DNA from: Limonium bicolor
Lineage: Eukaryota > Streptophyta > Magnoliopsida > Caryophyllales > Plumbaginaceae
Assembly: GCA_023374045.1 (NCBI GenBank)
Contig: CM041777.1
Location: 464,657,827 to 464,721,826 of the forward strand
DNA: 64,000 nucleotides
Direction: 5' to 3'
Part shown: in pieces, positions 1 through 11,994 of the stretch
Numbering within the stretch: the first letter of the stretch is position 1
How the letters are laid out: every line of letters starts with the position of its first letter
The notes under the pieces: generated by a model
Databases searched by the model: none
The model's input: only the letters and a program-made list of their open reading frames with translations
Told to the model about the DNA's origin: nothing
Position numbers and translations under genes: made by a program

Positions 1-2170
1 AATGTATCAGTATGGTACCCCACATATGTATACGAGTGGAGTCCGAAACACGGGAGGTAGTTGACTCCGTCTACGGTCAGCAGTATAAGTCAAACAACAG
101 CTAAGGATTACCATGAATGGTTGAAGTTAAGGAACTTAGTTAAGTTAACGAGACTAAAAGGATTAGTGAATTCCTTTCAAGGAAATGTTTAAGAGTTAGG
201 AAGTGCGAAGGGCACAAACTGTTATGTAAAGACATCACATATGTCTTAAGGATCCTTAGGGATAAACATGATAGCTGGAACGGAGACCCAGCCTGTGCAT
301 GGCAAGGCAGATGCCTAATGTGGACACATTAATGTGCAATGGACGGGATGAAACTCCCAGAATGAGTACCTACACTATCAGGAAATGTTGATCTTCACAG
401 AAGAAGATAATAACCAGTTAAGAACGCAAAAAGGCGTGGCTAACTGAATGTACCAATAAGTGTGAACTAAATGTAAAGGCATAACTTAGCAACACCCAGG
501 AGCAATCCTTAAAGGGTGTTCGCATCAACAATTGTTGCACGAAATAACGTGACAGAAACACGAGGGTTGAAACTAACACCCAGTTTAGACATAAGTTGAC
601 AGGAAACGGACTGACAAACCTAAGGGGCATCCCATGAAAGGAAACGGAATGCAACGACCTTGTCATGGAGCTCAATATAGTATCCAAACCATATAATACA
701 GTACAGAGAAGTATATGTGTGTGGACAGCCTACAATGAGCCCAGCTCAAGGCAAATAAGGCTCATAAGCCATAAGCAAGATATGTTATATAAATTCGATT
801 GGTTGCAGAAGTTTATGTTGTATAAGTGAATAGAGTGGTAAACGAACCACTACATTAAGAGTGGGGATACCTCTCGATATTCTGAGAACGCAGGAGCGGT
901 AGTTATGTGGATCAAGTTCAAGAAATATGTTAAGGATGGACGATGTTATTATTGAAAGAGAGCAGTTAGCTTAGTAGTATGTGTGTATAAAGTGAAACAC
1001 CGAGCTAAATAACGTCGGTTTGAGACTCGAATGATCAATGCTCAAGGAGCATTCAGTAGTCATCCAAATGAGTGATGAACCATAATGATGTAAGCATATG
1101 CGTGGAAGTCAATGTGACAGTAAATACCATGTAAAATACAATGAGTAAGAGCACGGTTCGCAGCTAGCGACCGTTGTATAAGTATTGTTAAACGATAATG
1201 TAGCAGATAAGACCAGTTATGAGTTAAACTCAGTGGAGATGCAAGATAAGTGATATTAAACAGACTGGGCAATAAGCCAGTGATAGGTACTGTGTGTGAG
1301 GAGTTCAGTGTGAATTCCATGGCGAATCGCATAAGGGATTTACTGTCAAGAGTTAGCCTCTGCACTGTATGACTGAGTGTTTTGGTATTGCGCTGCGCAG
1401 TAATGATCGAGTGGGATAGCTAGGAATTGGAAACATGTTAATTGTGGACAAATAATGTTATAATGGCCGATGCATAAGAAATGCAAAGCCGCACCAATAA
1501 AAGAGTACTTGTACAAAACCAAATGTGGAGGCATGATTAACAGTAAGTGACTACAGTAGCACTAACTGCCAAATAGCGGTATGGAATATACCACAAATGT
1601 TGTAAATAGCTGAGAGAGCACTACATACTAGGTAGTAGCTCAATCTCAACCGACAGTAAGTCGGAAGGAAACAAGTCAATCATTGTGAAATACACAGCTG
1701 TATATACAGTAAATTACTATGGAAGTGGATAGAAAGTTTATAACTCACCAAATTCACTAACGGTAAAAGATACCACGCGTCGGTTGAGAAACCATTGTTA
1801 CCAAGATGAAGGTGACAATTGGAGATGTACAATACAGTAAGAATAACAAAAAGGGGCAATTAAGCTCTACAGTTACTAGAGTTTCGCAGTAGAAACTAGT
1901 GAGCCAGTGATTCAAGTGTTGAATGTACATGGTGAACATGAGTGAATGGCTAATTATTAACGCTTAGAAGCCTAACAGGCCAGAATCGAAACCAACTAAG
2001 AGTTTAAACAAACTCCAATGAGAATTCTTGGTTTAGGAACTAAACCGCCAATATGGTTAAGATCCTCTAATCAGAATCCATTGTGTAATAGACCGCGTGG
2101 AAGTTAAAACACTTCACGACGGCAGAACATTTAAGCCAATGTTTAGTGATTGATTACGTGGGCGTAATCC
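1..2170 (+). pseudogene. E1: heavily decayed Ty3/gypsy pol (integrase end)
   Basis: No open frame survives, but the end of this stretch aligns by eye with the integrase C-terminus of the intact element E4 further right. Bases 2008-2032 match the E4 codons for the E-T-P-V-R-I-L segment, and 2053-2080 match the M-V-K-V-L-W-S-N-H segment just before the chromodomain, with Trp codons turned into stops. Further upstream I only see weak resemblance to the integrase zinc-finger region near 245-330. The part that can be read belongs to the same chromovirus group as E2-E4, on the opposite strand. The 5' part of the element (gag and any AlkB) is left of the window. The changes seen are mostly G to A on this strand, as expected from old methylated DNA. 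Confidence 0.7.
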
Positions 2171-2187
2171 CTTTTAAGGGGGGTAGA
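2171..2187 (+). promoter_or_regulatory. E1: internal polypurine-tract-like site
   Basis: The bases CTTTTAAGGGGGGTAGA lie just after the decayed integrase end. The same motif occurs after the integrase stop of E3 and E4, and again directly before each 3' LTR. It probably served as an additional plus-strand primer. Confidence 0.6.
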
Positions 2188-3385
2188 GCGCAAAACCACT
2201 TAGTGTGTATTACCGTACAAGTGTACGTGACTTATCCTGTGCATAGCACAAATAATTGTTTTGATGATTGGTGTGTGTGTGTTACGTAAACATACACATT
2301 CATTCATGGTTTAATTGTGGTAATTGCGCACAGAAGATGCGAATACCATTGTGATAAGTGTGTTTATTTGTTAATAATACAAGTGTGGGGAGTGGAGAAA
2401 CTCTCGGGGAACAAAACCCCGACAGTGTATAAATGTGAAACGGTGTGTTGTATTTTGATAAAATATATGTGTATATATATTATATAGTGATTCATGAAGG
2501 GTATGAGACCGATATAAAACCTAATGAGGATAAGGTTCCCTAGGTAACAAAATTAAGTGGATGGAGGTAACTGATAGGCGGAGTTCTATCCTTTGGAGAT
2601 GTATGATCATGACTAGAATGATTTAAAAGATAGAAAATTGGAAATGAGTGATTTAATTGATGCTTGAAAATGAAGTGGGAGGTGGAACTTGATTTGCATG
2701 TGATCAAGGGAAGCCGAACACAAATTGGAGTGGAAGGATAGTTCTACACTGATGCTGATCACATCAGGGTTGGATGATTCTTGAAGCTCCCTATAAGTGG
2801 TCACAATTAACCATGCTAAGAAAAGAAGCAAAGAGCTTAAGTTGGACTTGGAGTTGTGTGTGTTTTCAAAAGGATTTTCAATTGGTATTTATAAAACGTT
2901 GATAGATACTTTACATAATTAAAGTTCTCTTACTTAACCTCACAAGGAAATTTTAAATTTAAGTGATTGTTTTGATCTCCCAAAGGCACGGGGACGGAAG
3001 ATGTCCATCGCGACCGGGTTCTACGGGATAACAGTGTATATCAAAGATATTTTTGTTTGCTATACATGCTATGACATGTTGTGTGGTATGTGTGATAAAT
3101 GTTATTTTGGCTTTGATCTTCTAAATGTTGTTGTGTTACCCAAGACCAGTGAGTCAAAGGGGTTGTTATGTATGTGTAAATGTTGTTAAGATACCCGGAC
3201 CATTGAGTCCGAGGTTATCATGTGAGTATGTTATGTTATGTATGGATGTGAATATGTTACCCGGACCATTAAGTCCGAGGTTGTGATGTAAAGTGTGTTT
3301 GGTTATGGAAGTTTTATGGCTATAAGTAATCCCCGTATTCTAATCTAATGATGTGTGGGAAATGTGAACTTCGAGGACGAAGTTC
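2188..3385 (+). other. E1: noncoding 3' internal segment
   Basis: The segment between the two polypurine-like tracts holds no credible gene. It has an approximately 65 bp direct repeat with the core CCGGACCATTRAGTCCGAGG near 3195 and 3260, and a weaker third copy near 3138. It is about three times longer than the matching 0.37 kb segment of E3 and E4. Confidence 0.5.
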
Positions 3386-3401
3386 TTTTAAGGGGGTAGA
3401 T
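3386..3401 (+). promoter_or_regulatory. E1: 3' polypurine tract
   Basis: CTTTTAAGGGGGTAGAT-type purine run placed directly before the LTR start TGAAATACCCC. Its position and sequence match the tracts next to the 3' LTRs of E3 and E4. Confidence 0.75.
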
Positions 3402-6400
3402 TGAAATACCCCAAACCTTGATATGTGGTTTAAATATTAAACTATGGTATGTAAAGGCTAAAAAGTGCCTTAGAAACATCAGTGAACAATTTAAACCATA
3501 GTAAATGCAATAAAGCACTAAGACACAGTTTGAGCAAAAACATGCTCTAAGCTATGAGTGAACTTGGTTAGGACCCAAAGAGCCTACCAAGACTTAATAA
3601 TATTCAAGTATGATTTAATAAGGCTAATTAAGTCCTTAGGAAGCTTTGGTAGACAGTTAAACCAAATAAAACACAAGAAAATACCTTAAAGGCAATATAA
3701 GCTAAAATGTGCTCTAAGCTTGGGATAAATTTGTAAAAGACCTAATGGTCATACCTATACCTTATAAATATGTTAATGAACATATTAAATCAATTACCAA
3801 AGAAAACCAAGCTTGAAAACAAGTTAAAACACAAAAAGTGCTTTAAGGAGTCTTAAAGCACGTTTTTGAAAAATTGTCTTGTAAATGAGTTTTGAATGGC
3901 TAAATGTCCATCATTACTCTTTAATTAACATGTGTACTATATAGTATCACATTTAGAAGTCTATATCAATGGGAAATCAAAAATTTCACAACAATGTGCC
4001 TTGTTTTTGTGAATAGTGATTTTTATAAGCTAGTTTGTAACATATGTTATCATAAGTAGTTAAATTGACAAAAAAAGACTAAAATACCCCTTATGTAATA
4101 AAGGGGGCCGGTTTTTAAGTGTGGTGACTCACCACTCTTGTTAACATATCAAATAAGTAAAGAATGACTAGTTAAGGTACTATTTGCTTTATAAGTTACA
4201 AATATCTTCTAAAAAGCAAGTCTATCTTCATTCTCCCTTCCTTTCTCATTTCACACGGTTCCAACCTCCTTCTTCCTCCCTTCTTGCTGTTCTCTCACGG
4301 TAATACAGCACCACCACCATGGAAGTCCATCTTTAATCTCTTGCAAAATCTAGCTCACTTATCCAAATCAAAAACAAACACCACCAATCTCTTCCTCTCA
4401 TCAAGCTCTTCAATTCTATCCTTTCAAAATCCCAAGAGCTCCATTTCGGTGCCAAGAGGAATCACCATGGGAGGAGCTTGAGCTTGTGTTTCTACATATT
4501 ATTACTCTCCTTTGCTTCAAGGTAAGGAAACTCAAAGAAAAATGAAGTTTCCTCCATGTTTTTACCTTGACCGAAAATCACCATTAATGGTGCTCATTGT
4601 GTTGCTTTTTTCTAGCTCCATTTGAATCTTTCAAGGACTTGGTGGAGTCCTCTTTTGGTAGATATTCCAATTCCCTTCAAAGACCAAGGTAAAACAACTA
4701 TCTTAATGCTCTTTGAACAATGTAAAACCTAGGGTTTACAATGAGATTAAGCTTGGAGCTTGAATACTCATCACATTGTTTGTGTAATGTTTAGAAGTTG
4801 ACAAGCAACTAAGCTTAGCCGATTTTAAACAAGGAAACAAGAAAGAAGTTTGTGAGGAAAAGAGGTAAATATGCTATCTCAATGTGGTTTAATGCCTTAG
4901 GAGAAATGAGCTTATAATGCTTGCTAAAACTACCTAAAGAGCAAATGGTGAATGACTTAGTGAGGTGTTCTCAAGGAGACTAGTAAAAAAACATATGTCT
5001 TGGTGTGTGTAATTGCAGGTCAAAGGCTTATATTGTGGAAATTCAGTGTTTAAGGTTTATGTTATTTAAGGGCCTAAGAGCCATGTTATTTAAGGGCCTA
5101 AGTGCCAAGCAATTTAAATTGTGCACTATATTGTGATGTAGTGTAAATTTGGTGAAGTCTTGTGTATAAAATGTGTTTGATGGATTTTAGGTGTTCTTGA
5201 ATGAAATAAGGTAAAAACCTAAGTGTTTGGATGTGAGTATATACAAGAGAAGCTATGGCCAAATTTGGGAAAATGTGTAAGAAGTTCTAAGTGTTTTAAA
5301 TGGTTTTGGTGAACTAGGAAGTGTGAAAGGTGAACAAATGTTTTACTTGGGAAGAGAACATGTATTAAAGTGATTTAGAGTGATGCAAGGATTTAGGTGT
5401 TATCTTGGAAGTTTTAGGAATTCAATGTGTGTTGAGAATGTATTTAAGTCTTGGAGAAGTTTGTTTTAGGTTTAGGAATGTTGATGTACAAGGAAGAAGT
5501 GATGTTTAGGTAAGATGTGAAAAAGGAGATTTAGTTAGTAAGAAAAGAAGTTGAGAGATGATGTTAAGGTGCAGAGGAAACACCTTGGTATAGTGGTCAT
5601 TATTGGTGAAATACCACTTAGAAATCTTAAGGAGGAAATTCCAAGTGCTAAGAATTTTGTAAGAAATTTGTGAATGATAAGATGGTTTTTGGTGTGTGAT
5701 TTAAAGAGTTTAGTACATGGCTAAAGATGTGTTTGAAGTGCCCAAATGAGGTTAGGACATATTAGGATATATGAGGTAAAGTTTGGAGTTAAATGGGCAA
5801 TGGAAAATAAAGGTCTGGGGCAGACCGACCTTGCGACCGAACTTGTCAAGGTCGGTCGAGCCCAGTTTACCCTGCGAGAATTAGTTTCTGGAATGGACCG
5901 ACCTTGGGGACCGGACTTGCAAGGTCGGTCGGGCTTGTATTTTGTGTACGAATGGAGTTTCTGGAATCGACCGAACATGGGACCGGACTTGACAAGTTCG
6001 GTCGGGCCTGAATTTTCAAAGGGAAGAAACTCTCGGGAATGGACCGAACATGCGACCGAACATACAAGGTCGGTCGGAGTAGAAATTTTTGACGGTAATG
6101 TGTTCTGGAATGGACCGACCTTGTGTAAGGTCGGTCGGTAAGGTCGGTCGGACCAAAAACATTGTTTAAGGTTATAAAATGATATGTAATGATGGGGATT
6201 GACTAGTAATGATGTTATAAGGTTGTTTAAGACATGTTAGGTGGGTTATAATGACAATTTAGTGGGGGAGAAGATGTATTAAAATGTAAAAGTAAAACAA
6301 GTTAAAAAGTGAAGTTATGTAACTAAGTTAACGGGGAAAAGTTATAAGCATTAGACATTAAATAATCATGCTACCCCGATGTTAATAAAAGTACATGTAA

Positions 6401-8049
6401 TGTTATCAGTTGTTCGAGAATTGCTCGAGGAACATAAGTGGACGTGGTAAAGTGGACTCTGGTGACAGGTATGGTTTTCTTGCAACCTGTGTCCTACCGG
6501 ATTACACCGGCTTGTATGCCAATGTGTTTTTCTGTATGTTTGCCACGTTGTAAGATTAAACATGTAATGAGTTTACAGTAATTCATTTATGTGGCGTGTG
6601 CAACTCCGATACCATTTAACCTCGGCAGTGTTAACCTTAGTTAACTGAGTCTAGGATCACATGAGAGTTCGGTATTCGGAGTAAACGACCCGAACTTGGG
6701 CGTTCTACCACGGCTATGCGTGTGTTAATTGTGTGATATGTGTATGTGAATGTAGAGATCTCCCTTGTATGTTTAACCCAGTTGTAATACTGTATGTGTT
6801 GTCATGTGATAGGCTCCATAGTGGGGTTCTAACTAATATCTAAAGTAATTATGTACTAACAGTGGTGAGGAATCCGGTTTGGCCGGTCGCGCGTTGTTTG
6901 GGAGAGGGTATCCTTCTTAGCCTTACCCTTCTCTTTGTTATGGTTGTTTCCCTCACGGGTTATGATCTCCCATTAGCTTATTCCAAAGCTTAGCTATTCT
7001 GACTTATGATCGGTTTAGGGGGAACATGTGTTTGTGTGGTGTGTTCGGGCCTCCAAACCCGAACCATCTTAACTTAAGTTACTTGTCCGACTATTAGGAC
7101 GGTAATGAGTGTTGTTGTTGTATAACGAGCTTACCATGAGGGTGACACCATTCTCTAGGCTCACCAGTGAATTAACTATGTTAGGGTCGGTTCCTAAGAG
7201 GACCGTTCCCGTTATGTTATGTGATGTTATTGTAAGCAATTCCTATTGCGATGTTATCATGTGCACGTCGATACGTGAAAGTGTTGTTAAGTTTTGCTAT
7301 GTGAGAAATGATATATGTTGTAAGATATGGAGTGTGTGGATCATGGATATGAATCCCAGTTTGAGGAAATAGGCGTTTAAGGATAACCCGATTTAAGGGT
7401 AAGTGTCGTCTATTAAGGAAGTAGCTCCATTAGAGGAGGAACACTCTAGGGATAATGAATACCATGAGTGACTTATCAAGTAAGAATGTATTATCCGTTG
7501 TTGAGCCCGTTGAGGCAAAATGTTATGTGTTGTGTGTTTACAGTTGCATGCATGATTTAAATATAATCAATCGCATGCTAAGACGACAATTAGTTGTGCG
7601 TGGCCCGGTAGCATGTGGGCTGCGGGATTACCATACCAGCAAAGGTGCTGAGCCCCTTGGGGGCCACCCTTTCTCTTCTTTTCCTATTTCAGGTACAAGG
7701 AGCTGAAGCCGTTCGAGAGTAGGACGGGGTAGTCGTAGTACCTGGGTAATCGTTTATGTTGTGTATATATACAGTAGGTGTAGTAAGACCGAAATTGTTA
7801 TCGGCATCAGTTTATAAATACTCGGTATAGTTGAAAGGTGTATGTTGTTGTTGTTGTTAGTGGAAAGGGATAGTAATGTGTAGTCGCTCGGGAATTTAGC
7901 CCATCAGACCGGTACAATATATATGTATTAGCCTTGTTAGCCACGTGGGTGGTTAACGGCGTGTAACACCAACGAGTTAAGTTATTTGATGAGGTGTGTA
8001 TTCCGCTGCAGATTGTTGTTATGTGTTTGTTGTTGGATGGGGTGTTACA
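3402..8049 (+). repeat. E1: 3' LTR (4.65 kb)
   Basis: The LTR starts TGAAATACCCC right after the polypurine tract and ends GGGGTGTTACA. The same termini bound the LTRs of E3 and E4 on the other strand. Length (4648 bp) is close to the E3 LTR (4644 bp), but the bodies are widely diverged. A block GCTGAGCCCCTTGGGG near 7648 also occurs in the E4 LTRs (near 38510 on the minus strand), and TTCCGCTGC near the 3' end is shared as well. A five-unit palindrome array lies at 5823-6155. Long open frames inside are incidental. The partner 5' LTR is outside the window, so the target duplication (expected ATAGG) cannot be checked. Confidence 0.8.
5823..6155 (+). repeat. E1 LTR: five-unit GACCGACC/GGTCGGTC palindrome array
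   Basis: GACCGACC or GACCGAAC starts at 5823, 5896, 5969, 6042 and 6113, a period of 71-73 bp. Each unit runs GACCGAMC, a short loop with a second GACCGRAC, then AAGGTCGGTCG, so every unit can fold into a hairpin. The spacers are related but diverged. The E4 LTRs contain an array with the same unit number and period. Confidence 0.9.
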
Positions 8050-8272
8050 ATAGGTTTCGGTAAATTAACGCCATTGTTTCGGTAAATTAACACTATTGTT
8101 GGTGGGCTGAGGAGACCGACTATCAGCATAGGAATCCAATAATGTTTTGTAGTGGGTGTCCCGGAATCTGTCGCTTTGAATTTTCCACTAGGTTCTGGCT
8201 AAGGATTTTCCTAACCTTGTAGACCGGTCCTCGGTCATTGTTCCGCTAATGTGTAGCCCCTTATAAAAAAAA
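8050..8272. other. Short stretch with TCGGTAAATTAACG repeats, no gene
   Basis: I see no gene. The motif TCGGTAAATTAAC occurs at about 8056 and 8081, again at about 8589 in the duplicated region, and at 14113 on the far side of the copia element. Confidence 0.5.
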
Positions 8273-8930
8273 TACTATTGCTCGTCTAGTATTGCCTATT
8301 TGCTATCTCCACCATTAACGTGTTCGATCACCCGTACTTGGAGCAGCGCTAGTCAAAATATTTTACCTCTCCAGTCATCTGGTGATTGGTTTGCGAATCT
8401 TGTTGTCTGTTTAAAATTGCTTGAAAAATCAATAAAGTATTAGCACCGAACACACTCAAACTTCAATTGCAATTGGTGATGATATGTTACTTGACGAATT
8501 AGCTGATTTGAGTATCTGTTCAGAGAATAGCTTCAGCCACCAATTGATACATAATTCTCTTTAATCGCATAGGAAAGGAGGATAGGATTTCGGTAAATTA
8601 ACGTTATTGCTTGTCTAGTGCTGCCTATTTTCTATGAGTATCATCTCCGCCATTAACGCGTTCAATCACCCATACTTGGAGAAGCGGTAGTCAAAATAAT
8701 TTACCTCTCCAATCATCTGATGATTGGTTTGCGAATCTTGTTGTCTGCTTGAAATTGCTTAAAATATCAATATAGTATTAGCACCGAACACACTCAAATT
8801 TTGACTGCAATTGGTGATGGATATGTTACTCGGAGAATTAGCTGATTTGAGTTTGGTATGTTCTGAGAATAGCTTCACCCACCAATTGATACATAATTCT
8901 CTCTAATAGCAATAGGAAAGGAGGATGAGG
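8273..8930. repeat. Tandem duplication, period about 330 bp
   Basis: Two diverged direct copies start at 8273 (TACTATTGCTCGTCTAGT) and 8603 (GTTATTGCTTGTCTAGT) and end in GGAAAGGAGGAT. The copia element sits exactly at the end of the second copy. What follows it (14115) begins again with TCGGTAAATTAACG, so a third unit may have started there. Origin is unknown; a LINE 5' region is possible because LINE sequence follows. Confidence 0.7.
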
Positions 8931-8933
8931 AGT

Positions 8934-9234
8934 TATTGGCGAGTTGGGCTATTTATCCCACAAGCCCTGTTTTAGTTACATTAATAAGCTGTTAATTTGT
9001 TTCTGCATTATCTAGGGTAGTTGAGATTCTTAGAGATTTTCTAGCAAAGCAGTTTATATCTTCTGTTTCTATATAAGCCTTAGAAACAATAAGATTGTAA
9101 TCAGATAACAATTCTTATTGATTGATGAATACAAAAATGCCGCTTACACAAAGTCCACTCTTTACACCTTCACATCTTAATGATGCTTACACAAAACTCA
9201 CGCTTTACACTTACACAAACCTAGAATTCTAAGA
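8934..9234 (+). repeat. Copia 5' LTR
   Basis: Begins TATTGGCGAGTTGGGC and ends TTCTAAGA, directly next to the primer site. The 3' LTR has the same unusual TA...GA ends in place of TG...CA. A TATA-like CTATATAAG lies near 9070. Confidence 0.9.
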
Positions 9235-9246
9235 TGGTATCAGAGC
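9235..9246 (+). promoter_or_regulatory. Copia primer-binding site (initiator-Met tRNA)
   Basis: TGGTATCAGAGC abuts the 5' LTR. It is complementary to the 3' end of plant initiator-Met tRNA, the common copia minus-strand primer. Confidence 0.9.
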
Positions 9247-9281
9247 TACAGGAAGTTTAATTCATTCAAAGAATTACAGTC

Positions 9282-10592
9282 ATGACAGACGGAGCTGGAA
9301 AGGGGAAGGCAGATGTGAATTCTGCTTCAAGAACTGCAAATTCAGTCATAGATGTGAACGACCCAATCTTCGTTCACGCTGCAGAAAACCTGGGACTGAA
9401 TCTTGTTTAGAAGTTCGAAGGCACCGACTTCCTTGGTTGGAGGTTTGACATGGTGGCCGCTCTGAAAACAAAAAACAAGTACAGTTTCGTCATGGGAAAG
9501 GTTAAGAAGCCTAATGAATCAGATTTAATACGGTACTCAACTTGGGAAAGAGCGAATTCACTTGTTGTTAGATGGCTGAAGAATTCGCTTGGTGGCAGTG
9601 TGCTCGACAGTGTTTGTTTCATGGATGATCCTAAGGACATATGGGATTCACTCAGTTTCAGGTACCAACATAGTAATCTAGCTGTTATTCATGCTTTAAA
9701 GCGGGAACTAGTAGAAATTAAACAGAGCGATGAGTCAGTAGCTGAATATTTTAACAAGCTAAAAAGGGTTTGGGGAGAGTTAGAACAAGCCAAACCACCA
9801 GATTTCTGCACTTGTAACAGTTGCACTTGCAACATCAACAAATCCATCAGAAAAGCCATAGACGAGGAAAAACTGATCCACTTTTTAATGGGGCTCAATA
9901 GAAAGTATCTATCCATTAGAGGGCAGATATTGGTATTATCAGAAATACCGAGTTTGGAGAAGGCTTTCTCCTTGGTCATACAAGAAGAGGAACAAAGGGG
10001 AAAGCAGGTTTCATCAGAAGAAGCCACATCTTTTTACAGTCACAGGCAAGCGCAGGCAGGAAAACCCACAAGATTCGAACACAACAAAATCGAAACAGTC
10101 AGAAAGAAGATTACCTGCACTTACTGTAAAAAGGCCGGTCATCTTAGCGAGCAATGTTACCAGAAGTTACAGTGTAACTATTGCAAGAAAAACGGGCATG
10201 TCGAAGTAGATTGCTTCCACTTACATGGCAGAGAAAACATTCTCTCTCGAAAGAAAAGAAGTTTTGCCAACAATGTAAAGTCAGAGGAACAAGGAGAACG
10301 AAGTGAACTCCCAAGCTCAGACAGTGGGTTCACGGCAAAGCAAATGCAACAACTTTCGGAAATGATCAGAAGTGCAACCATGAAATCAGAGGATTTGAGC
10401 TATAACAATTTTTCAGGTAATCAAACTTTAGAGTTTTGCCTTACCAGTTCCTGTAATTTGTTCGAAGGGAAGTGGATAATTGATTCAGGATCCACCGACC
10501 ATATTACCGGAATTAAATCTACTTTTGAAACCCTAAGGGTTTTGCGTAATGGAAAAAACGTACTCTTACCAGCTGGAACTCCATATAAGGTT
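9282..10592 (+). pseudogene. Copia gag and start of protease
   Basis: Gag forms the particle and packages element RNA. The natural start is probably the ATG at 9282 (M-T-D-G-A-G), which reaches a TAG at 9408; the frame then stays open to about 10592. It contains the plant copia gag core (W-x-S-L-x-x-R-Y near 9645), two CCHC zinc knuckles (C-T-Y-C...H...C near 10120 and C-N-Y-C...H...C near 10172) and the protease site I-D-S-G-S-T near 10480. A one-base insertion near 10592 moves the rest of the polyprotein to another frame. Defects: one nonsense codon and one frameshift. Confidence 0.9.
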
Positions 10593-11904
10593 AAACCTGG
10601 TTGGTGATATTCGGTTGAGCAATCGGCTGCTGCTGAGAGGAGTTCTTTTCGTTCCGGAATTCCGATTCAATTTACTCTCAGTGAAGAAGGTTGTAGAACA
10701 CTGTGGTTGCGCTTTGATTTTCGACCGTGGTATTTGTTTTCTGCAGGACCAGTCGACAGGGATGAATAATGTCTTTGGGCAGGAGTTTCACGGTCTGTAT
10801 GTTCTGGACTTATCGGAGGCAAATGAAGCTAAGGCGGGGCGTGCTCTCTCAAGCGTGGACCAGGCCGATGTTACCTTGGGCCTACCGGTAGCAAGCGAAC
10901 TGGGCCGTAGCAACTCACAACAGTGTCGGGTTGAGGGAGTGAATAAGCAGAGCCCGATTTCCTTTTGTAATAAGGCCACCAACTCAGAAGTGGGCCGCAG
11001 TTTTTTTATTTCTCCTAAGGCTAAGGCAGTACACATTAAACTTGGGCATGTACCTTTTCTAAAACTTGTTTCAATGGGTTTGATTAAACAGTTAGATTTT
11101 TCTGTTGATTATGCTTGTGATATCTGCTACAAGAGTAGGGCTCAGCATTTACCGTTTGATGATTAGTTTATAAAAACTAAGCGTGCTTTTGAAATGATCC
11201 ATGTTGATGTGTGGGGCCCGTTTAAAGTTGAAACACACAACGGATACAAGTATTTTGCTTGTTTAGTGGATGATTTTACAAGAACAGCTTGGGTGAATCT
11301 TTTGAGGCAAAAGAGTATGGCTTGGGAAGCAGTAGTTAATTTCATCACCATGGTAGAACGGCAATTTGATGCAAGAGTTAAGATTGTACGGTCCAATAAT
11401 GCAAAGGAACTAGGAAGTTCTAATGACGGGAACAGTTTCTTTACTGCAAAAGGAATCATTCATCAAACTACTTGTGCACATACGCCTCAACAGAATGCAG
11501 TGGTAGAAAGAAAGCACAGGTACATTCTTGAAACAGCCAGAGCTTTACTTTTCCAGTCTAATATTTCTCTTGCTTATTGGGGAGAATGCATTTTACCCGC
11601 CGTCTATTTGATCAATCGATTGCCGTCCAAGGTGTTGGGCGGGGAGTCCCCATTTGCTCTTTTACATGGGGGTAAGGTTCATTATGACAACAATAAGCCT
11701 TTTGGCTGCCTGTGTTACAAGACGATTGTTCCTAAAGACAGTAAGTTCAGTCCTAGAGGAGAGGCATGTGTTTATCTTGGTGAAGCACCACAGAAAAAGG
11801 GACACAAGGTCTTGGGGCTTAATTCCCGCATTGTGGAGGTTTGCAGAGATGTACGTTTTCATACGGACGTTTTTCCTTTTGCTAGCATGATGCAAGCTGA
11901 GTGA
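10593..11904 (+). pseudogene. Copia protease end and integrase
   Basis: Continues the polyprotein after the frameshift. The integrase zinc finger is visible as H-I-K-L-G-H near 11032 and C-D-I-C near 11116. The catalytic core starts at H-V-D-V-W-G near 11200 and reaches the E of the V-V-E-R-K-H segment near 11503. The second catalytic Asp is replaced by Asn (R-S-N-N-A-K-E near 11390), which should inactivate strand transfer. In-frame stops at 11164 (TAG) and 11902 (TGA) cut the frame. Confidence 0.9.
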
Positions 11905-11994
11905 CCCTATATTCTGAATTCGGATACTGGGCCTATCCTTTTTGATGAAGAATCACCAACACCAGCACCACAGGAGAGTTCAACTGACAACCTT

